A DNA stretch of 64,000 nt from contig JAEDGA010000001.1 in assembly GCA_016297775.1 (NCBI GenBank), forward strand, positions 1-64,000, given 5' to 3'. Positions 1 through 8,159 of this stretch are shown here, one piece after another. This DNA is from Candidatus Methanomethylophilaceae archaeon. GTDB taxonomy: Archaea > Thermoplasmatota > Thermoplasmata > Methanomassiliicoccales > Methanomethylophilaceae. A program made the position numbers and the translations under genes. The number at the start of each line of letters is the position of its first letter. Position 1 is the first letter of the stretch. The notes beneath the pieces are model-generated. The model saw only the letters and a list, made by a program, of their open reading frames with translations. It made no database searches and had not been told where the DNA came from.

Positions 1-3
1 GTT

Positions 4-600
4 TCAGGCCTTTCCCTTCATGTACTCATAGCCGAGATCGAACGCCTTGGTGTTGAGTTCGAGGAACTTCGGCGGTACATTCTCCTTCAGTTTCTCCAGA
101 AGGAGTTCCTTGGACAGGGGGAAACCCTCTACGGCGGCCACGGCACCGATCATGACCGCGTTGGCAGCCACGGCCTTTCCCGCCTCGACGGCCAGGTTGG
201 TGGCACCGATGGTCAGGATGTTGTCGTTGAGCTTCTTCGCAGCTTCCACGAGGGATTCCACCTCGGGGTATTTCTCGAATCCCGCCGCGACCATGGATGG
301 GTACACGGGGTCGAGATTCATGACGATCCTGGTGTCCTTGTTGCAGAGTCCCAGGTTCCTGCAGGTCTCCGCGGGTTCGAATCCGAGAAGCAGGTCTGCT
401 CCGCCGGCCGCCTCCAGGGGGCTGATTATGCCGTCACCGAATCTGAGGGTGCACAGGACACTGCCTCCTCTCTGTGCCATACCGTGGACCTCGCTCATGG
501 CTACGTCGTATCCTGCGGCCATGGCCGCATTTCCGAGGACCATGGACGCCAGAAGGACACCCTGTCCTCCCACACCTACGATCTGAATGCTGTATTTCAT
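4..600 (-). CDS. iorB: Indolepyruvate ferredoxin oxidoreductase, beta subunit
   Basis: A 198-residue protein of the 2-oxoacid:ferredoxin oxidoreductase gamma family. With IorA it converts aryl pyruvates (from Trp, Phe, Tyr transamination) to aryl-acetyl-CoA and reduced ferredoxin; the reaction can also run in the synthetic direction in methanogens. A nucleotide-binding-like GVGGQGV motif lies at residues 8-14, and a segment typical of the family (SEVHGMAQRGG) follows. I chose the ATG at 600, which overlaps the iorA stop by 4 nt (ATGA); an in-frame upstream extension lies wholly inside iorA and was discarded. The gene is complete, ending 3 nt inside the window edge. Confidence 0.95.
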   Translation of the reverse strand: MKYSIQIVGVGGQGVLLASMVLGNAAMAAGYDVAMSEVHGMAQRGGSVLCTLRFGDGIISPLEAAGGADLLLGFEPAETCRNLGLCNKDTRIVMNLDPVYPSMVAAGFEKYPEVESLVEAAKKLNDNILTIGATNLAVEAGKAVAANAVMIGAVAAVEGFPLSKELLLEKLKENVPPKFLELNTKAFDLGYEYMKGKA

Positions 601-2426
601 TGGACCGCCTCCTTCATGGCATCCTTGGGACATACGCTCGCACACATTCCGCATCCCACGCATTGTGTCGGATCGGTCTCTATGGATCCATCCTCCTTCT
701 TGATGAGTGCAGGGCATGCGATGGTCTTGACACAGGTCTGACATCTGATGCACCTGTCCTTGTCGACCGATATGGGTCCGTTAGTGGCCATCTTCCTCTT
801 CTTGGCATCTATCTGACATGGTCCCTTGGATATGATCACGGATACGCCGTCGTATTCCAGGGCATCCTTCATCACGCGGGATGTGGTCTTCACGTCGAAG
901 GCGTTCACCACCTCCACGAATTCGATACCGATCCCGCGTACTATGTCCTCGATGCTGACGGATTCCGTCTTGACACCACCGAAGTCCCTTCCGGTACCGG
1001 GATTGGGCTGCTGGCCGGTCATGGCGGTGATACGGTTGTCGAGGATTACCATTGTGAGCTTGTGGTTGTTGAACTTGGCGGAGATCAGCGGAGGTATCCC
1101 GGAGTGGAAGAACGTGGAATCCCCGAGGAACGCGACCGCCTTCTGGTCGGTGGCCTCGGCGAAACCTCCAGCGACACCGACACCTCCTCCCATACAGAGG
1201 ACGAAGTCCGCCATCCTGAACGGTGGCTGCGCACCGAGGGTATAACATCCGATATCGGATGCGTACACCACGTTCTTTCCTGCCGCCGCTTTCTTCATGG
1301 CGGCGAACGTTCCTCTGTGGGGACATCCCACGCAGAGTGTGGGAGGTCTTGCGGGAAGTTCCACGTCCACCTTCCCGAGGGGTTCGGGGAACGCGCTGAC
1401 ATCCACGTACTTCGACAGTTTGGTCATGGTCTCGGGGGAGAACTCCCACTGGCGCGGGAGGGTACCGTCCCTCTTTCCGATCACCGGTACGGAGATCCCG
1501 TTCTTTCCCATGATGGCGTATACGGAATCCTCGAGGTAGGGTTCCAGTTCCTCCACGACGATGACCCTCTTCTTGTTCTTGATGAAATCGGCGATCTTCT
1601 TCTCGGGAAGCGGGTATGTGAATCCGAGCTTGAGCACGGCCGCCCCCGAGATGAATTCCTTCACATAGGTGTATCCCACACCGGACGTGATGATGCCCAC
1701 ATCCGAATCCTCATCGCCGGTGATGAAGTTGAGCGGGGATGTCTCGGAGAGCTCCATGGCCTGTGCGTTCCTCTCCAGCAGGGTGAGTCTGTTGATTCTG
1801 GCGTTGGCGGGAATGCAGACGAACCTCCTGTCGTCCTTCTCGAAGTGTCCTTTCATGGGGGTGTCGAGCCTGGTCTCGGAGTATTCCACGATACCGCGTG
1901 CGTGGTTGACCCTGGTGGTGGTCCTGAACAGGACGGGCATGGAGAGCCTCTCGGATATCTCGTACCCGGCCGCCACCATGTCCTTGGCCTCTGCGGGAGT
2001 GGAAGGTTCGATCATGGGCATGAGCGCCAGAGGGGCGTAGTATCTGTTGTCCTGCTCATTCTGGGAGCTGTGTGCGGACGGGTCGTCCGCACTCATGATG
2101 AGCATACCTCCCCTGACACCGGAGTATGCGAGCGTCATCAGCGGATCGGCGGATGCGTTCAGTCCTACGTGCTTCATGAACACGAACGACCTGACACCGG
2201 ACACCGCTGCCGCTGCGGCGGTCTCCAACGCCACCTTCTCGTTGACGGAGAATTCGAAGTACAATCCCGCATCAGAGGAGATCCTCTCGAGGATGTTACC
2301 TACCTCGGATGATGGTGTTCCTGGATATGTGGATGCGAATCTGACGCCCGATTCGATGAGTCCTCTGGTGATCGCCTCGTTACCGAGGAGGAGGGCCCTT
2401 CCGCCGTCTTTCAGTAGGTCTGCCAT
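597..2426 (-). CDS. iorA: Indolepyruvate ferredoxin oxidoreductase, alpha subunit
   Basis: A 609-residue catalytic subunit, normal length for IorA. An N-terminal pyruvate-oxidoreductase-like domain (about 1-200) is followed by a central domain and a TPP-binding domain with CVGCPHRG at 365-372 and the thiamine-diphosphate signature GDSTFFHSG...N at 435-464. The C-terminal 60 residues form a two-cluster ferredoxin domain (CIRCQTC and CVGCGMC with the partner cysteines). First gene of the iorA-iorB unit. A TATA-like element (AATATATT near 2460) precedes it, and it diverges from the methanogenesis-marker gene at 2558. Confidence 0.97.
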   Translation of the reverse strand: MADLLKDGGRALLLGNEAITRGLIESGVRFASTYPGTPSSEVGNILERISSDAGLYFEFSVNEKVALETAAAAAVSGVRSFVFMKHVGLNASADPLMTLAYSGVRGGMLIMSADDPSAHSSQNEQDNRYYAPLALMPMIEPSTPAEAKDMVAAGYEISERLSMPVLFRTTTRVNHARGIVEYSETRLDTPMKGHFEKDDRRFVCIPANARINRLTLLERNAQAMELSETSPLNFITGDEDSDVGIITSGVGYTYVKEFISGAAVLKLGFTYPLPEKKIADFIKNKKRVIVVEELEPYLEDSVYAIMGKNGISVPVIGKRDGTLPRQWEFSPETMTKLSKYVDVSAFPEPLGKVDVELPARPPTLCVGCPHRGTFAAMKKAAAGKNVVYASDIGCYTLGAQPPFRMADFVLCMGGGVGVAGGFAEATDQKAVAFLGDSTFFHSGIPPLISAKFNNHKLTMVILDNRITAMTGQQPNPGTGRDFGGVKTESVSIEDIVRGIGIEFVEVVNAFDVKTTSRVMKDALEYDGVSVIISKGPCQIDAKKRKMATNGPISVDKDRCIRCQTCVKTIACPALIKKEDGSIETDPTQCVGCGMCASVCPKDAMKEAVQ

Positions 2427-2557
2427 ATGACTATCACTGTGGGGCCTAAGGATATGACAATATATTATTGCTACCCGACTATGTGTCGTTCCCTATAATC
2501 CAGATATTTCTGGCAAAGGAATCCATACACATTTATCGGACTTAGCGTATTGTACCG

Positions 2558-3538
2558 ATGATGGAACTCAAACCGTTGGCTGAAGCGATAAGGGCCTTTC
2601 CGGGTATCACTAGAAAGAACACCATCCACGAGATAGTGAAACTTCTCCCTACGAATTCGTTCGTCAACGTAGCGGCATCCGAAGGAGAGGATGCCGCCGC
2701 CATAGAGTTCGGTGACGACTACATCCTGTTCGCCACGGACGGCATCATGGAATCCCTGGTGAAGAACGATCCGTTCCTCGCCGGATATTATGCGGTACTC
2801 GTCAACGTCAACGATATAGCCGCCATGGGAGGCAAGCCCCTTGCGATGGTGGATGTCATGTCCATCAAAGAGGACAGGGTCTGTTCCCTCATCCTCAAAG
2901 GTATGGAGGCCGCGGTCAAGAAGTTCAACGTCCCCATCGTAGGAGGACATACACATCCCGATTGCATGTATCAGGCGATCGACATATCTATCATCGGTTC
3001 GGTCCCCAAGACCGATCTCATCAGGAGCGATTCCGCGAAGACCGGTGACGATATCGTATTCGTCATGGATCTCGACGGATTCTATCCGGAGTTCATCCCG
3101 TACGCATGGGACACCACCACGAAGAAGGACGATGTCCTCGTACAGAAGCAGATGGATACCATGTGCGTCGTCGCATCCGAACATCTCGCACATTCCGCCA
3201 AGGATATGAGCAATCCAGGTTGCATAGGTACGTTGGGGATGCTTCTGGAATCCTCCGGAAAGGGAGGTATCGTGGACGTCGATAAGATCCCTGTTCCCGA
3301 AGGGGAGGACTTCATCCACTGGGCATTGGCCTATCAGGGTTGCGGCTTCGTCTTCGTATGCGATCCCGCGAACTCGGAACGCATCATCGAATTGTTCTCA
3401 CAGGTCGGATGCGACGGTGCCGTGGTCGGCAAGGTCACCGACGGACCGATCCTGAAACTCGTATCCGGCGATTCGGAAGAGGTTCTTTTCGATTTCACCA
3501 AGGATATAATCACAGGGTGCGGACCATACAGGAAGTGA
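2558..3538 (+). CDS. AIR synthase-related protein, methanogenesis marker protein 2 type
   Basis: A 326-residue PurM/ThiL/SelD-fold protein with the family's N-terminal acidic metal/ATP-binding stretch (GEDAAAIEFGDD, about 43-54) and a central NDIAAMGGKP motif. Length and motifs match the PurM-like proteins conserved in methanogens as marker 2; the reaction is not established. TATA-like sequence ATTTAT begins at 2531, 27 nt before the ATG, indicating a leaderless transcript. A ThiL or HypE role is less likely because no partner genes are nearby. Confidence 0.8.
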   Translation: MMELKPLAEAIRAFPGITRKNTIHEIVKLLPTNSFVNVAASEGEDAAAIEFGDDYILFATDGIMESLVKNDPFLAGYYAVLVNVNDIAAMGGKPLAMVDVMSIKEDRVCSLILKGMEAAVKKFNVPIVGGHTHPDCMYQAIDISIIGSVPKTDLIRSDSAKTGDDIVFVMDLDGFYPEFIPYAWDTTTKKDDVLVQKQMDTMCVVASEHLAHSAKDMSNPGCIGTLGMLLESSGKGGIVDVDKIPVPEGEDFIHWALAYQGCGFVFVCDPANSERIIELFSQVGCDGAVVGKVTDGPILKLVSGDSEEVLFDFTKDIITGCGPYRK

Positions 3539-3598
3539 ACCCTACTTATTTTGTGGGAAAAAGCAGAGCCTTATATCCTGCCTATCAGTGATGGGTAT

Positions 3599-4213
3599 AT
3601 GAGGTTCCTGAACGATATCATCTCCGAGCTGGCCGAGGCCGATATCGCAAGGGTGTTTTCCAAGGTCAGGCGTGCGTCGTACATAGGCGTGCTGTCCGTG
3701 GCCATTTTCTCCATATGCTGGATCGTGGCCGCCATGCTGGATGGGAGTTGGGTGTACGGTGCCAATATGGTCAGCGATCTGGGCGTATCCGCCGTACGTT
3801 CCGCCAGGGTGGTCTTCGAGGCCGGATGCATAGCGGCAGGGATCGGCTTCGCAGGATACGGATATTCCATAATGTCCGTATGTTCCAGGCCTCTCGTGAA
3901 GATCACCTATGCCCTGTGCATGGTATGCGGATTCTGTCTGATCGGTGTGGGATTGTTCAACGAACTGTCCCCGGTGCACATCCCCTGCGCACTGACCCTG
4001 GGGATCGTGGCGACGATAGCCGTAGCGATATCCACCATCGACGATATCATACAGGGGAACGTTGTGGCGATAGTGAAAACGGCACTGATATCGGTGATCG
4101 TCCTGATCTCCTTGTTCTTCGGGGTACCGTTCGCCGAAGCGACCATGATAATCTGTCTGATGGCATGGATCCTGGTGAAATCCTCGCTGTTCATCAAGAT
4201 GGATAGAATCTGA
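3599..4213 (+). CDS. DUF998-like six-helix membrane protein
   Basis: A 204-residue integral membrane protein with about six hydrophobic helices (roughly 25-45, 70-92, 102-122, 128-147, 155-175, 180-196) and short polar loops, matching the layout of DUF998 proteins of unknown function. The start is taken at the ATG at 3599 because a TATA-like CTTATAT lies about 30 nt upstream; an in-frame TTG 48 nt earlier would lie upstream of that box. It stands alone, with the SRP RNA gene ending opposite it. Confidence 0.75.
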   Translation: MRFLNDIISELAEADIARVFSKVRRASYIGVLSVAIFSICWIVAAMLDGSWVYGANMVSDLGVSAVRSARVVFEAGCIAAGIGFAGYGYSIMSVCSRPLVKITYALCMVCGFCLIGVGLFNELSPVHIPCALTLGIVATIAVAISTIDDIIQGNVVAIVKTALISVIVLISLFFGVPFAEATMIICLMAWILVKSSLFIKMDRI

Positions 4214-4234
4214 AGATATCATCACAGAACAGAA

Positions 4235-4550
4235 AGTGCTGGGCCACCGGAGTTGAAGTAACTTCCAGTGCGAGTTTGTCACATCATTCCTCGACCCCGC
4301 TTCCCTGCGAGCGTCAGTAGCTCACGGTAAGGCTGCTCCCGTCAGGACCTGACCCGGTTCCCGCGATTGATATGCCCCTGACGACCCTCCGGCCGTTTCG
4401 GACATAAACGCCGACCCCGCAAGACAGGATCTCATTGTCACTCAGTGGGCTCGCACTTTCCATAGACCCCGTCCCCGGCTGTCACCTCCGCGTATTGACG
4501 GTTTCGGTATACAAGGATACGCCAAGCATCCCGGTCTAGCCCAACATCCC
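4235..4550 (-). ncRNA. Signal recognition particle 7S RNA
   Basis: Read on the minus strand, the conserved helix 8 core GTCAGGTCCTGACGGGAGCA is present at about 4336-4361, with flanking symmetric-loop sequences. The two ends pair as archaeal SRP RNA helix 5: ATGTTGGGCTA near 4545 with TGGCCCAGCAC near 4235-4248. The length, about 316 nt, is normal. Ends are set by this terminal pairing and are accurate to about 10 nt. Its protein partner SRP54 is encoded at 41545-42897. Confidence 0.92.
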
Positions 4551-4564
4551 GGACGATGGCATAG

Positions 4565-4577
4565 CCGTATTTAACGA
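4565..4577 (-). promoter_or_regulatory. Putative TATA box of the SRP RNA gene
   Basis: GTTAAATAC on the minus strand lies about 20-25 nt upstream of the predicted RNA 5' end, the usual archaeal spacing. Confidence 0.5.
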
Positions 4578-4642
4578 TACGTACAAAAACGGTACATCCG
4601 CATATCCCATGCCATAGACATGCGGATGGTAAAGCGTACGCA

Positions 4643-4670
4643 CCGGCCCGCATGTGTAGATACGGGCCGG
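4643..4670 (-). terminator. GC-rich hairpin downstream of the first paaK
   Basis: Perfect 8-bp inverted repeat CCGGCCCG/CGGGCCGG with a 12-nt loop, starting 18 nt after the paaK stop codon. A second 8-bp inverted repeat (ATCCGCAT/ATGCGGAT, 4596-4627) follows it on the minus strand. Neither has a T tract. Confidence 0.45.
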
Positions 4671-4688
4671 CGACGTCCTGTTTCGATA

Positions 4689-5990
4689 TCAGTCGTACTT
4701 CCTGTTATCGGTTACGTGTTTCGCCTTACCTTCGAATCTCTCGAGGGTACCGGGGAGGACGAGTTTGACCTCTGCCTTGATGTTGAGGATCTCCTTGAGT
4801 CTCCTGTCGAGCTTGGATGCCATCCTGTTGAGTTCGACCATATCCTCGGTGAGGGACTCCTCGTTCAGTTCCGCTTCTACGACGAGACGATCCATGTAGT
4901 TGTCGTTGTCCAATGTAAGATGGTAGAACGTGCTGAGGAAAGGCATCTCTCCGATGACCGCCTCGATCTGTGAGGGGAACACGTTGATACCGCGGACCAC
5001 CAGCATGTCATCGGTCCTTCCGGAGAGTCTCTGCAGGCGGGGGTGTGTCCTTCCGCATTTGCATTTGGTCCATTCTATGGATGATATGTCTCCGATCCTG
5101 TATCTGATGAGCGGGAATGCCTCCTTCTGGAGCATGGTGACCACGATCGCACCTCTCTCCCCGTCCTTGACGGGTTCGTCGTTCTCATCCAGGATCTCTA
5201 TGAGTGCGATATCGGCCCAGATATGGAACCCTGCCTGTTCCTCACATTCGAGGAACATGGGGCCGTAGAACTCGCTCGCTCCGTAGCAGTTGAAGACCTT
5301 GATACCGGTTCTGTTCTGGAGTTTCTCCCTCATGGACTCCGACCAGGGTTCTCCGCCGGCGATGGCCTTCTTGAGTTTGGTGTCCTTGCGGATGTCGATG
5401 CCCTTCTGATCGCAGACATCGGCGATGTGGAACAGGTACGAGGGGGTACCTGCGATGGTGGTGACCGGGAGGTCGCACATGAGTTCGATCTGACGGTTGG
5501 TGTTTCCGGTGCTGGTGGGGAGAACTGTCGCACCGAGTTTGGTCGCGGCATCATGGATACCGATGCCTCCGGTGAAGAGTCCGTATCCGTGGCTGTTCTG
5601 GAGCATGTCCTTCTTCGTCATACCGAAGGACGTCATACCACGATCGAGGGATTCGGCCCAGATGTCCAGGTCCTTCTGGGTGTATCCCACCACAGTGGGC
5701 TTTCCGGTGGTACCGGACGATACGTGCACCCTGACCAGTTCATCGTAGGGTCTCACGAAGAGTCCGTCGGGGTAATTGTCCCTCAGATCGGTCTTCTTCA
5801 TGAAGGGAAGCTTCCTGATGTCGTCGAGCGTCTTGATGTCCTCGGGCTTCACACCCTTCTCGTCCATCTTCTTTCTGTAGAATCCGGAGTCCCTGTACGT
5901 CCTTTCGACGAGCTTCTGCAGCAGTTCGAGCTGCATGGCCTTCAGTTCCTCAACGGGTTTTGTCTCGATCTCTTCGTTCCAGAAAGTCAT
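4689..5990 (-). CDS. paaK: Phenylacetate-CoA ligase (paralog 1)
   Basis: A 433-residue adenylate-forming ligase that activates aryl acids such as phenylacetate or indoleacetate with ATP and CoA. The P-loop-like SSGTTGKP lies at about 91-98, the DEY-type region YGASEFYGPMF near the middle, and the C-terminal AMP-binding C domain carries the family hinge (GRTDDMLVVRG). The start is the ATG at 5990, preceded by GAGGGAG; an in-frame TTG 12 nt upstream overlaps that ribosome-binding site. Single gene with its own promoter (TATA-like ATATATAT near 6055) and a 17-bp dyad at 6010-6026. Together with IOR it links aryl acids to aromatic amino acids. Confidence 0.93.
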   Translation of the reverse strand: MTFWNEEIETKPVEELKAMQLELLQKLVERTYRDSGFYRKKMDEKGVKPEDIKTLDDIRKLPFMKKTDLRDNYPDGLFVRPYDELVRVHVSSGTTGKPTVVGYTQKDLDIWAESLDRGMTSFGMTKKDMLQNSHGYGLFTGGIGIHDAATKLGATVLPTSTGNTNRQIELMCDLPVTTIAGTPSYLFHIADVCDQKGIDIRKDTKLKKAIAGGEPWSESMREKLQNRTGIKVFNCYGASEFYGPMFLECEEQAGFHIWADIALIEILDENDEPVKDGERGAIVVTMLQKEAFPLIRYRIGDISSIEWTKCKCGRTHPRLQRLSGRTDDMLVVRGINVFPSQIEAVIGEMPFLSTFYHLTLDNDNYMDRLVVEAELNEESLTEDMVELNRMASKLDRRLKEILNIKAEVKLVLPGTLERFEGKAKHVTDNRKYD

Positions 5991-6009
5991 GTTCTCCCTC
6001 AAATGTTAT

Positions 6010-6026
6010 GTGCTATCATATAGCAC
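6010..6026. promoter_or_regulatory. Operator-like dyad upstream of paaK1
   Basis: GTGCTATCATATAGCAC is a perfect 7-bp inverted repeat with a 3-nt centre. It lies between the TATA-like ATATATAT (about 6053-6062) and the paaK start, close to the expected transcription start. It resembles the dyad upstream of tyrA (50364-50380) in 12 of 17 positions. Confidence 0.5.
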
Positions 6027-6094
6027 GGATATGTCGACTATGTGGGTTCCGGATATATATGTTGGGGTACCCCGATGTCATCGGGATATGTTGT

Positions 6095-6760
6095 TCAGAA
6101 ACCGCTCTGTGCGAACTGGTCCCACTCCGGGGATCTGACCCTTCTGAAGTTCAGCGGTGCCTTGCAGAACGGACATCTGCAGAGGTCCATGGGTGTGACC
6201 GATTTCGGATCGGGGGAGCCGGACATCTCATGCTTCTCCTTGCCGACGTACTGTTTGTAATCCGCTTTGGATATCGTCATGGAGAATGTGCATTCCTTCG
6301 GATCGTCATCGATATTGCTCATGCTGACCGCACCCTTGCACAGATATTCCTTCATCTTGGAACAGCAGGCGGATTCCGCATCCTGTTCGTTTAGTTCCAA
6401 TCTGCCCAAGGGTCTGGAGTCCAGCAGCATCGTCCTGAATCCACAGAGCGCATCCCATATCCCCGTGCTCATCCTGTCGCCCTCGTCCGAGAATGCGGCG
6501 CAATAGTAGAGCATGGACATCCATGGGTCCTTCCTCATGTATTTGCCGTCGCGATACAGGTCGCCGAGCCTCATGCTGGCCTTCTGATCCCCTTTGACAC
6601 TGTCGCAGAGGAGTCTGAGTATGCCTACAGCACCCTCGGTATCCCCTTCCTCCAGCAGTCTCTCCGCCTCGTCCCTCTTGGATTCGGCGAACTGTTCGTA
6701 GGTCATATCCTCGGGATAGCCGTAGAGCTTCCTGAGGTCAGCCTCCATGGGGTCGGCCAT
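6095..6760 (-). CDS. Sel1-like repeat protein with C-terminal zinc ribbon, unknown function
   Basis: A 221-residue soluble acidic protein. The middle (about 50-95) resembles Sel1/TPR helical pairs (ASMRLGDLYRDG), and the C-terminus has a CRCPFCKAPL motif that could form half of a zinc site with a more distant cysteine pair (ACCSK). No catalytic signature is visible. It is the last gene of the paaK2-ACT-SelB-like operon, starting 4 nt after the SelB-like stop codon, so it may act with those products. Confidence 0.6.
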   Translation of the reverse strand: MADPMEADLRKLYGYPEDMTYEQFAESKRDEAERLLEEGDTEGAVGILRLLCDSVKGDQKASMRLGDLYRDGKYMRKDPWMSMLYYCAAFSDEGDRMSTGIWDALCGFRTMLLDSRPLGRLELNEQDAESACCSKMKEYLCKGAVSMSNIDDDPKECTFSMTISKADYKQYVGKEKHEMSGSPDPKSVTPMDLCRCPFCKAPLNFRRVRSPEWDQFAQSGF

Positions 6761-6764
6761 CGTA

Positions 6765-7727
6765 TCACTGGAGCACTATGCTTCCGACGACCCTGAGCTT
6801 GCCCCCTTCGAGGTACAGCATCAGTGCTTTGTCGCCGGGCTTGTGGATGAGGTCGGATTCCAGGTCGAGACCGAGTTCGGGCTGGTGGAAGTCTCCCTCG
6901 TCGGTGACGGACCTGACACGGCACGGGACCATCTGCATCCAGTGTCCGATGTGCATGACCATGCCCTCCTTGATGGGGTTGCGCCAGTATTTGACCAGCT
7001 GGGCCTTGGCATCGATGGTGCGGATCATCTTCACCGACGGGTCGGTGGTGAGCACGTATCCGCGGTCCAGCTCATCCGACTCTATGCCTCTGAGTGCGAG
7101 ACCGACGTGGTCCCCCTTGACACCGAAGTCCGCATCCACGTCATGCTTCTGGATGGATTTGAGCACGACCTCCTTGTTGAGAGGCAGTACTTTCATTTTA
7201 TCGTGCTTGCGGAAGTGTCCGTCGATGACGGAACCCAGCACGACTGTCCCTACCCCTTTTACGTTGAAGTGGCTGTCAACGGGACAGGAACCGCAGGTAC
7301 CGTCACCCAGGTTCTTCTTGGTCTCGCATGCCAATGCGAGGAGCATCTCCCTGGTCTTGATCGCATCATCCTCGATCACTTCGTAACCTTCGAGGGAGGT
7401 TCCCGCGATCAGAGGCTGAAGCTGTTCGATCTGGATGTAGTTCCTGAGTACGATCCATCCGCGGTCGATACCCAGGGAGTCTATCATGACTATGGTCTCC
7501 CCGAGGTAGGAGTCTATGCTCTCTACCACGAGGATCGCATACTCCGCCATCGCGACAGAGTAGAACAGCGACGACAGTTTCTCGGGATACTTGGAAGGCT
7601 CGATCAGCGTGATCGAATCAGTTCCCTTCTTGATCTCATAGAAGGTCATGTCGGTGACTGTACCCTTCTTTCCAACATTCCCGGCGAAGTCCTTGCTCCC
7701 GGCCACGATAACGTTCAGGTTTCCCAT
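6765..7727 (-). CDS. SelB/EF-Tu-like protein without a functional G-domain P-loop
   Basis: A 320-residue homolog of translational GTPases. The C-terminal half has a clear EF-Tu domain 2 (GVGTVVLGSVIDGHFRKHDK, roughly 158-178) followed by a domain-3-like part. The N-terminal region keeps the order of a G domain, but the P-loop GHVDHGKT is replaced by AGSKDFAGNVGKK and no NKxD is evident, so GTP hydrolysis is unlikely. It resembles the EF-Tu domain 2 proteins of methanogens related to archaeal SelB. Operon position is 12 nt after the ACT gene and 4 nt before the zinc-ribbon gene. The role is unknown. Confidence 0.75.
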   Translation of the reverse strand: MGNLNVIVAGSKDFAGNVGKKGTVTDMTFYEIKKGTDSITLIEPSKYPEKLSSLFYSVAMAEYAILVVESIDSYLGETIVMIDSLGIDRGWIVLRNYIQIEQLQPLIAGTSLEGYEVIEDDAIKTREMLLALACETKKNLGDGTCGSCPVDSHFNVKGVGTVVLGSVIDGHFRKHDKMKVLPLNKEVVLKSIQKHDVDADFGVKGDHVGLALRGIESDELDRGYVLTTDPSVKMIRTIDAKAQLVKYWRNPIKEGMVMHIGHWMQMVPCRVRSVTDEGDFHQPELGLDLESDLIHKPGDKALMLYLEGGKLRVVGSIVLQ

Positions 7728-7739
7728 TTTGGATCACTC

Positions 7740-8159
7740 TCAAAGTTCTGCTGCGTCCAGCGTCCTGAGGCCGGCCGCTTCCAGAGCCTTGATGGCGACT
7801 TCGGGGCTGTCCACCCTGAAGAATACGGCGGGACCTTTGGGACCTGCATACGCGTACGCATACTCTATATTGATATTGTTGTCCCCGAACACCTTACCCA
7901 CTTTATAGAGTTCTCCCGGCTGGTCCTCCATGGATACCGCGATGACCTCGGTTAGTTTGACGACGATGTTCTTCTTCTTGAGAGTGGCGCATGCCTGCTC
8001 GGGCTCGTCCGCGATCGCTCTGAGGACTCCGAATCCGGATGACTCTGCGATGTTGAACGCCTTGAGGTTTATTCCGCACTCCTTGAGTGCCGCGGATATA
8101 CCGGCGAAACTGCCGGGCTCGTTGTTGACGAATATCGAAAGCTGCGTTATTGTACCCAT
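7740..8159 (-). CDS. Tandem ACT-domain protein, amino-acid sensing
   Basis: A 139-residue protein made of two ACT repeats (about 1-68 and 70-139), each starting with the TQLSIFVNNEPGSFAGI or ITEVIAVSMEDQPGEL-type pattern of ligand-binding ACT domains. Such stand-alone proteins often lie beside phenylacetate-CoA ligase and IOR genes and probably bind aromatic amino acids or aryl acids. The ATG directly follows the paaK2 stop codon (translationally coupled). No enzymatic domain. Confidence 0.85.
   Translation of the reverse strand: MGTITQLSIFVNNEPGSFAGISAALKECGINLKAFNIAESSGFGVLRAIADEPEQACATLKKKNIVVKLTEVIAVSMEDQPGELYKVGKVFGDNNINIEYAYAYAGPKGPAVFFRVDSPEVAIKALEAAGLRTLDAAEL

Noticed and set aside
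474..2312. 612-codon plus-strand open frame opposite iorA
   Set aside because: It is the antisense shadow of iorA; its translation has no recognisable domain and is low in natural composition, while IorA has full motifs.
6747..7955. 402-codon plus-strand open frame
   Set aside because: Shadow of the SelB-like and ACT genes on the minus strand.
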